Source: Actinomadura harenae
GTDB lineage: Bacteria > Actinomycetota > Actinomycetes > Streptosporangiales > Streptosporangiaceae
Direction of reading: 5' to 3'
DNA: 64,000 nucleotides
Assembly: GCF_003696215.1 (NCBI RefSeq)
Contig: NZ_RFFG01000035.1
Span: 19,238-83,237 of the forward strand
The notes under the pieces: generated by a model
The model's database searches: none
Told to the model about the DNA's origin: nothing
The model's input: the letters and a program-made list of their open reading frames with translations, nothing else
Shown here: in pieces, positions 58,630 to 64,000 of the stretch
Position numbering within the stretch: position 1 is the stretch's first letter
Layout: the number at the start of each line of letters is the position of its first letter
Position numbers and translations under genes: made by a program

Positions 58630-61081
58630 TCCCCCGGATGTGGCGCGGCTTCAGCCCCAGGTGCCGGCGCATCGCCTTCGCGGACTCCCCGGAGAAGACC
58701 ACGCCCGCCAGCCTCATGTGGCGGCGCGCCCGTTCGTGGTCGCCCGCGTAGTAGAAAGCCGTACCGAACTCGTTGTGCGCGCGGGGGTCGTACGGGTGGG
58801 GACGCGACGCCTCCACCCACCGGTCCGCGGCGCGCGCCAGCGCGGAGTGGACGTCCGGGTCACCGAGGTAGGCGAGGGACGCCGTGCTGGTGTCGCCGTC
58901 GCGGTCCAGCTGGACGGCGATCTCCACGTGGGCCTCGGCGAGCAGGGCGGCGCGCGGGTCGCCGGGCTCCGCCTCCGCGGCGGCCCGCTCGGCGAACGCG
59001 AGGACCTCGGCGTTCGAGCCCCACCACTTGCGGCACAGGGCCTGGAGCCGGGCCTGGTGCACGGCGTACAGGGCGGGACCGCGCCGCACCGCCTCGTCCC
59101 AGAGCCGGTCGAGCTCGGTACGGCCGAGCTGGAGGCCGATCGCGTGCCACTGGAGGCGCTCCCAGGGGGCGGGATCCTCCGGCAGCAGCTCGGCGGCCCG
59201 GTACAGCGGTTCGCCCGCGAGGGCCAGCCGCCGCCAGAAGGCGTGGAACCGGACGGAGTCGACCTCCTCCGCGAACTCGCCGGTCCTGGCGTTCCACGCG
59301 TGGTTGACGCGTGCCGACCCGAGCCAGAGCTGCGCGTCGGGGTCGTCCGGGCGCTCCTCCGCGAACTCGGCGAGCCGGTCGACGTGCGCGGCGGCGGCGT
59401 GGCCGAGCCGCACGGCCGCCAGGCAGCGGTCCTCCGGCGCGTCGCGCGTTCCGGCCAGCAGCGCGAGACCGGCGTCCAGGTCGCCGGACTCCACCTTCGG
59501 CAGCGCCGCCGCCAGCGCCTCGTGCTCGAAGTCGCCGTCCCGGCGCCGGTACTTCGCCGCGGGGACGGCCGCCTCGTAGGGCTCGGCGTTCAGAGCGGGC
59601 GCGTCCGGCGTCTGGGCGGGGCTCCGGGCGGGCATGCGCGCCACGCGGTCGGCGGGCACGGCGGCGTCGATGTCGGCGGCCAGGGTTTCCGCGCCGGCCC
59701 ACTGGGACGGCTCCACCCGGACGGCCGTCCCGTCGGTTCCGTAGAGGACGCGGGCGCCGTCCGGCCAGGCGAGCACGGCGGCGCAGTCGGCATAGCGGAC
59801 GGTCTCCAGGGTCGGCCCGTGCAACCGCGTGACACCGGACGGGCCGGAGATCAGCGCCTCCGCCGTCGTCCCGTACGGCGAGTGGACGCGTCCGGCCACC
59901 GCGCGCGTCGACGACGCGGGGAGGGGACGGTAGCGGCCGTCCGGCGGCTGACGCCAGTGCGGGAGCATGAGCAGCGCGGAGTCCATGGCCGTCCGCGCGA
60001 CCTCGGCCACGTCCTCGACGGTCACCGCGGCGAGGCGCTCGCCGACCTCGGCGGGACCGTCCTGCCGGACGCCGAGCAGCTCGCGGAGGCACCAGACCCC
60101 GACGAGGCCCCCGCCGGTCCCGCGGGACCTCTCCGCCTTGTGCTCGTCGACGATCCGGGCCACCTCGCCGGCGTCGAAGCGTCCCTCGGCCAGCGCGTCC
60201 AGCTCGGCGAGGAACGCCTCGACGAGCTGCGGGAGCACCTCGTCCAGGCCGTCCGCGAACGCGACGATCTGGCCGGTGAGGGGCCCGGTGTGCTCGACCT
60301 CGACCTGCGGCGTGTAGCTGAGCGCCCGGTCCAGCCAGAGCGCCTTGTGGAGCCGCGACAGCAGCAGCTCGCGGTACACGCCCGTGGCGGGCACGAACGG
60401 CACGACGCCGCTGAACGCGACGCCCGGGAGGGAGGCGTTGACGAAGGAGCGGACGCCGCCCGTCAGGTCGTTCGCCCCGGGCACCGGCATGCGCGGGCCG
60501 TCCGGCAGGTCCAGGCGCAGGCCCTCGGGCGGCGGGCCGCCGACGATGCCGAGCGCCGCGTTGCCCCGGGTGAACCGGGCCGCCGTCCAGGACGCGACGT
60601 CCTCGCCGGTCAGGCCGGGGAGGCCCAGCTCGGGAAAGCCGGTCATGCCGAGCCCGGACGGTCCGTGCCGCCACAGCGCCAGCGTCGCGGCGATGCCGGG
60701 GGCGCGCCCCTCCTCCTCCGTCCGGACGACGCGCTTCTCGTCCTCCAGCCGGTCGAGCGGGAGGTCGCGCAGCGCGCCGCACACCCCGCCGAGGAACGCG
60801 GCCACCTCGCCGGGCGTGCCGTGGGTCTGGAACACCGTGGTGAGCGCGTCGACGCTGCCGTTGTAGTGCCGGTCCTCGCGGCCGAGCCCGTGCAGCGCCA
60901 GGTGTTCGACGAGGTGCGTGACGCCGCTGCGCGCGAGCGGCTCGTCCACGCGCCCGGTGCGGAACATCAGGGCGGCCCGGTACTGCCCGGAGCCGTCGCC
61001 GGGGCTCCAGAACACGGGCACCCCGTCGACGTCGAACCGCGTGACGCCCGAGTCCTCGTCGGCACGTGTTGCGTTCACCAC
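58613..61081 (-). CDS. M16-like metallopeptidase fused to a helical repeat domain, 822 aa
   Basis: The N-terminal half (about 1-400) is an M16 (insulinase/PqqL) fold. The inverted zinc motif HLVEH is at 56-60, and acidic residues in the EDEKRVVRTEEE segment (about 113-124) could supply the third ligand. After a linker at about 470-520, the C-terminal third (about 530-820) is Ala/Leu-rich helical sequence of TPR type (ALLAGTRDAPEDRCLAAVRLGHAA, EFGTAFYYAGDHERARRHMRLAG). The second, inactive M16 lobe usual in this family is partly replaced. Adjacent GTGs at 61081 and 61078 are the possible starts. The substrate is unknown. Confidence 0.82.
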   Translation of the reverse strand: MVNATRADEDSGVTRFDVDGVPVFWSPGDGSGQYRAALMFRTGRVDEPLARSGVTHLVEHLALHGLGREDRHYNGSVDALTTVFQTHGTPGEVAAFLGGVCGALRDLPLDRLEDEKRVVRTEEEGRAPGIAATLALWRHGPSGLGMTGFPELGLPGLTGEDVASWTAARFTRGNAALGIVGGPPPEGLRLDLPDGPRMPVPGANDLTGGVRSFVNASLPGVAFSGVVPFVPATGVYRELLLSRLHKALWLDRALSYTPQVEVEHTGPLTGQIVAFADGLDEVLPQLVEAFLAELDALAEGRFDAGEVARIVDEHKAERSRGTGGGLVGVWCLRELLGVRQDGPAEVGERLAAVTVEDVAEVARTAMDSALLMLPHWRQPPDGRYRPLPASSTRAVAGRVHSPYGTTAEALISGPSGVTRLHGPTLETVRYADCAAVLAWPDGARVLYGTDGTAVRVEPSQWAGAETLAADIDAAVPADRVARMPARSPAQTPDAPALNAEPYEAAVPAAKYRRRDGDFEHEALAAALPKVESGDLDAGLALLAGTRDAPEDRCLAAVRLGHAAAAHVDRLAEFAEERPDDPDAQLWLGSARVNHAWNARTGEFAEEVDSVRFHAFWRRLALAGEPLYRAAELLPEDPAPWERLQWHAIGLQLGRTELDRLWDEAVRRGPALYAVHQARLQALCRKWWGSNAEVLAFAERAAAEAEPGDPRAALLAEAHVEIAVQLDRDGDTSTASLAYLGDPDVHSALARAADRWVEASRPHPYDPRAHNEFGTAFYYAGDHERARRHMRLAGVVFSGESAKAMRRHLGLKPRHIRGIRGGR

Positions 61082-61101
61082 ACCTCATCTACGATCACGT
61101 C

Positions 61102-62064
61102 GTGGTCAAAGCGGTGGCTTATCAATATCAGCGCCCGTTTCGCCCTTCCAGGGGCGCTTATTACGTTCCGGCGGCGGTTTTCGGGCTGTTCGCCGTAGCG
61201 TTCGCCGTCTTCGCGGCGACGCACTGGGCGGTGTACACGGCGGCGTCCCTCGACCCCGAGTACTCGCACATGGCGGCGGACGGTCACGCCTCGATCTACA
61301 TGACCAAGGGCCTGCGGTACACGGTGTACGTCGAGGAGTCCACGCCCCGTCCGTCCGGGCTGACGCTGACCGGGACCGGCTGGACCACGCCGGTGAGGCT
61401 CGACGCGGAACGGCACGGCGACAAGGCGCGCCTCTCCGAGGCCGGGAAGACCTACGCCTGGCACGGGGCCTTCACGGCGCCCGGCGACGGCCTGGTCTCG
61501 GTCGCCGCCGATCCGCTGGCGGGTCCGCAGCGGGTCCAGGTGGACGCTCCGGGCTTCGGGATGTCGGTGGCGTTCGTCCTGGCCGCGCCCCTCGTGGTGA
61601 TCATCTGCGGTGTGTGGGGGTTCCTGACCTACCGGGGGCGGAGGCGTCCCCAGGGGTACTGGACGCGTCGTCCGTCCTCCCCGTTCCTGGAGGTCGCGCG
61701 GGCGAAGCGGGCCGAGCGTGCGCGGGCGGCCCTCGCGGAGCACTGGACGGACGGCGTCGTCCTCGCGAACGGGACGCTCGTGCCCGGCGCGTCCGAGGAG
61801 GAGGCGCGCGAGCGGCTGGCGGACCTCGCCCGGCCGCTCGTCCCGGACGCCCGCGCCAGTGTCCCGGACGCCCGCGTCAGCGTCGCGGACGCCAGGATCA
61901 GGGGCGCCGGGGACGGTGGCCGGCTGGTCGACTTCCCGGCCCACGGGGTCGCCGTGTTCGTCGACGTGAAGGACGCCAAGTCCGGCGACGACGCCGACGT
62001 GATGCGGTGCGCGGTCGCGCGGCTGGAACTGGACGTCCGCAACCGGGAGTTCGCGCGCGCCTGA
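61102..62064 (+). CDS. Two-helix membrane protein, 320 aa, unknown
   Basis: Helix 1 (about 19-42, YYVPAAVFGLFAVAFAVFA) and helix 2 (about 154-176, MSVAFVLAAPLVVIICGVW) enclose an extracytoplasmic beta-type domain of about 110 residues. The cytoplasmic tail of about 145 residues has three short repeats (VPDARAS, VPDARVS, VADARIR). GTG 61102 lies 7 bp after TACGAT, so it may be leaderless. It is divergent from the M16-like gene; the two may work together, but nothing proves it. Confidence 0.7.
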   Translation: MVKAVAYQYQRPFRPSRGAYYVPAAVFGLFAVAFAVFAATHWAVYTAASLDPEYSHMAADGHASIYMTKGLRYTVYVEESTPRPSGLTLTGTGWTTPVRLDAERHGDKARLSEAGKTYAWHGAFTAPGDGLVSVAADPLAGPQRVQVDAPGFGMSVAFVLAAPLVVIICGVWGFLTYRGRRRPQGYWTRRPSSPFLEVARAKRAERARAALAEHWTDGVVLANGTLVPGASEEEARERLADLARPLVPDARASVPDARVSVADARIRGAGDGGRLVDFPAHGVAVFVDVKDAKSGDDADVMRCAVARLELDVRNREFARA

Positions 62065-62156
62065 ACCGCGCTCGGAGCGCGACCTCCCAGCTCGGGCGGG
62101 TGGACGGGGGTGGGCGCGGCTTGGGCGAAAGCGGGTGGTGTGTCATCCTGTGCAGG

Positions 62157-62249
62157 CGACGGAGGTCGGAGGAACCCGGTGCGAATCCGGGGCTGTGCCC
62201 GCAACTGTGAGCCGGCGTGAGCCGGCGAGTCAGGAACTCCCCCCTGTCG
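62157..62249 (+). ncRNA. Cobalamin (B12) riboswitch upstream of the chelatase gene
   Basis: The conserved core is GGAACCCGGTGCGAATCCGG, then GGCTGTGCCCGCAACTGTGA, and GAGTCAGGAACTCC on the 3' side. P1 can pair CGACGGAGG (62157-62165) with the CCCCTGTCG region (to 62249). This is a compact version without the long peripheral arm seen in the cobN riboswitch. Confidence 0.93.
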
Positions 62250-62302
62250 TGACAACGATCGCCGACCACGGGCGTGGACACCCGGGGGAAGGACTCTGAG
62301 GC

Positions 62303-62326
62303 ATGCGCTCTCTGATGCGCCGATGA
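62303..62326 (+). CDS. Possible 7-codon leader ORF (MRSLMRR)
   Basis: ATG 62303 follows GAGG and runs seven codons to TGA 62324-62326, which overlaps the chelatase ATG (62323) as ATGA. The chelatase has no Shine-Dalgarno of its own, so the leader may deliver ribosomes by coupling. It lies 53 nt after the riboswitch. Short ORFs arise by chance, so this is a proposal. Confidence 0.4.
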   Translation: MRSLMRR

Positions 62327-64000
62327 CGCGCGGTTCCGCCGTCCGCTATCCGTTCTCCGCCGTCGTCGGAATGGACGACCTCAAACTCGCCCTCCTGGTC
62401 AACGCCGTGTCGCCCGCCGTGGGCGGGGTGCTCGTGCGGGGCGAGAAGGGCACGGCGAAGTCCACGGTCGTCCGGGCGCTCGCGGCGCTGCTGCCGCCGG
62501 TCCGGGTCGTGGGATGCCGGTTCTCGTGCGACCCCGCCGACCCCGACCCGCGCTGCCCGGACGGCCCGCACGACGCCGCCGTTCCCGGTGAGGAGCGGGC
62601 GGCGCGGCTCGTCGAGCTTCCCGTGGGGGCGTCCGAGGACCGGCTGACCGGGTCGCTGGACATCGAGCGGGCGCTCACCGAGGGCGTGAAGGCGTTCGAG
62701 CCGGGCCTGCTGGCCGCCGCGCACCGGGGCGCCCTGTACGTCGACGAGGTCAACCTGCTGCACGACCACCTGGTCGACCTGCTGCTCGACGCGGCCGCGA
62801 TGGGTGAGTCGCACGTCGAGCGCGAGGGCGTGTCGGTGCGGCACGCGGCGCGGTTCCTGCTGGTCGGGACGATGAACCCGGAGGAGGGCGAGCTGCGTCC
62901 GCAGCTGCTCGACCGGTTCGGGCTGACCGTGGAGGTCGCCGCCACCCGCGATCCGGCCGAGCGGGCCGAGGTCGTCCGGCGGCGGCTGCGGTACGAGGAG
63001 GACCCGGCCGCGTTCGCCGCGGCCTGGACGGACGCGGAGGCCGCGCTCGCGCGGCGCGTCACGGCCGCCCGCGCGCTGCTGCCGGACGTCGAGCTGTCCG
63101 ACGCCGCGCTGCGCCAGATCACCGCCGTGTGCGCCGCGTTCGAGGTGGACGGCCTGCGCGCCGACCTCGTCACCGCGCGGACCGCGATGGCGCTCGCCGC
63201 CTGGAACGGCCGCACGACCGTGACGTCCGAGGACGTGCGGACGGCGGCCCGGCTCGCGCTGCCGCACCGCCGCCGCCGCGACCCGTTCGACGCCCCCGGG
63301 CTGGACGAACAGCGCCTGGACGACGTCCTCGACGAGCACGACGACGACCCCGAACCCCCCGAGGGCGGCCCTGACGGAGGCCCTGATGGAGGCCCGGACG
63401 GTGGTCCCGGCGGGGCGCCCGAGACGGAGAGCGTGGACGCGTCGGGTGGCGATGCCGGGCAGCCGTCCGGGAGCGGGCAGGCCGAGCGGCAGACGGGCGG
63501 CGGCGGTGGCGAGCAGGAGGCCGCCGAACCCGCCGCCCAGTACAAGCCGAGGCTGTTCACCGTGCCCGGCACCGGGACGGGCGCGCCCGGACGCCGGTCC
63601 AAGGCGCGCAGCCCGTTCGGACGCGTCGCCGGGGCGAGGCCGGGCGCGCGCGGCGTCCACCTGACCGCGACGCTCCGCGCCGCCGCGCCGCACCAGAAGG
63701 CCCGCGGACGCTCCGGCCCCGGCCTGGTCGTCGCGCCCGAGGACCTGCGCGAGGCCGTCCGCGACGGGCGGGAGGGGAACCTCGTCCTGTTCCTCGTGGA
63801 CGCGTCGGGCTCGATGGCCGCGCGGCAGCGGATGCGGGCGGTCAAGGGCGCGGTGCTCAGCCTGCTCCTGGACGCCTACCAGCGCCGCGACAAGGTCGGC
63901 CTGATCACCTTCCGGGGCGCGTCCGCCGAGCTGGCGCTGCCGCCGACGTCCTCGGTGGACGCGGGCGCGCGGCGGCTGGAGCGGCTCGCGACCGGCGGCC
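62323..64000 (+). CDS. Fused AAA-VWA cobaltochelatase/Mg-chelatase-like subunit (partial, runs off the window)
   Basis: ChlI-ChlD-type ATPase, probably the motor subunit for CobN. The AAA+ part has FSAVVGMDDLKLALLVNAVSP, Walker A GEKGTAKST (41-48), Walker B ALYVDEVNLL (Asp141, Glu142) and MNPEEGELRPQLLDRFG. A Gly/Pro/Asp-rich linker (GGPDGG repeats) joins it to a VWA domain with MIDAS residues DASGS at 493-497 and LITFRGASAELALPPT. The 3' end lies beyond base 64000. ATG 62323 gives the family N-terminus but lacks a ribosome binding site. A B12 riboswitch lies upstream. Confidence 0.93.
   Translation, partial: MTRGSAVRYPFSAVVGMDDLKLALLVNAVSPAVGGVLVRGEKGTAKSTVVRALAALLPPVRVVGCRFSCDPADPDPRCPDGPHDAAVPGEERAARLVELPVGASEDRLTGSLDIERALTEGVKAFEPGLLAAAHRGALYVDEVNLLHDHLVDLLLDAAAMGESHVEREGVSVRHAARFLLVGTMNPEEGELRPQLLDRFGLTVEVAATRDPAERAEVVRRRLRYEEDPAAFAAAWTDAEAALARRVTAARALLPDVELSDAALRQITAVCAAFEVDGLRADLVTARTAMALAAWNGRTTVTSEDVRTAARLALPHRRRRDPFDAPGLDEQRLDDVLDEHDDDPEPPEGGPDGGPDGGPDGGPGGAPETESVDASGGDAGQPSGSGQAERQTGGGGGEQEAAEPAAQYKPRLFTVPGTGTGAPGRRSKARSPFGRVAGARPGARGVHLTATLRAAAPHQKARGRSGPGLVVAPEDLREAVRDGREGNLVLFLVDASGSMAARQRMRAVKGAVLSLLLDAYQRRDKVGLITFRGASAELALPPTSSVDAGARRLERLATGG

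Overview
The window is very GC-rich DNA with strong third-position G/C bias. It carries many GTG starts, TGA-overlap (ATGA/GTGA) operons, aerobic-pathway cobalamin genes, XRE-DUF5753/DUF397 pairs, HATPase anti-sigma-like proteins, an F420-type oxidoreductase and a LexA box of the actinobacterial CGAAC-N4-GTTCG kind. Together these point to a filamentous actinomycete chromosome; an Actinomadura or Thermomonosporaceae-like host is my guess, not a proven assignment.

Left end (1-4673): the end of an integrated element. An orphan hypothetical gene (770-1303, minus) is followed by an excisionase-like gene and a tyrosine integrase. A strong terminator and a pair of 11-bp direct repeats then lead up to the 3' end of a tRNA-Arg(TCT) gene, the probable attachment site. 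The rest of the element lies left of the window.

4.8-15.9 kb: a phosphotransferase, cobD-cobQ (late cobalamin steps), a DUF1444-like protein, a benzoate-CoA-ligase-like enzyme, and a five-domain peptide/nickel-type ABC importer (binding protein, two permeases, one fused double ATPase with an internal 24-bp repeat). 15.9-24.9 kb: regulator/transporter units (MarR-MFS, LysE, RibD-like reductase, DHA2 MFS with a double-HTH Lrp protein), three tandem small membrane proteins, and an MDR oxidoreductase with an ArsR regulator. 25-27 kb: first XRE/DUF397/HATPase module.

27.2-31.2 kb: a cobalamin riboswitch controls cobN. 31.6-33.6 kb: a two-gene RloB (TOPRIM-like) plus AAA15-type ATPase unit, resembling the ATPase-TOPRIM defence pairs (PARIS/Rlo type). 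This is the best candidate for an unusual system here. 33.7-39.1 kb: amino acid permease, membrane Ser/Thr kinase, alpha/beta hydrolase, TetR, a small protein. 39.1-43.1 kb: a 24-bp minisatellite, then a promoter with a LexA box in front of a DUF6504 gene and dnaE2 (SOS mutagenesis).

43.1-49.6 kb: DUF4328 protein, a NarL-type two-component system and a divergent LolD/FtsX-type ABC exporter. 49.6-56.6 kb: metallo-hydrolase, GlxA-type regulator, secreted esterase, methyltransferase, acetolactate-synthase-like enzyme, and an LLM oxidoreductase behind a KstR-like palindrome. 56.8-62.1 kb: second XRE/DUF397/HATPase module, an M16-like protease fused to a repeat domain, and a membrane protein. 62.1 kb to the end: a second cobalamin riboswitch, a 7-codon leader ORF and a fused AAA-VWA chelatase cut by the window edge. 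Cobalamin genes therefore sit at three places in the window, two of them under B12 riboswitches.
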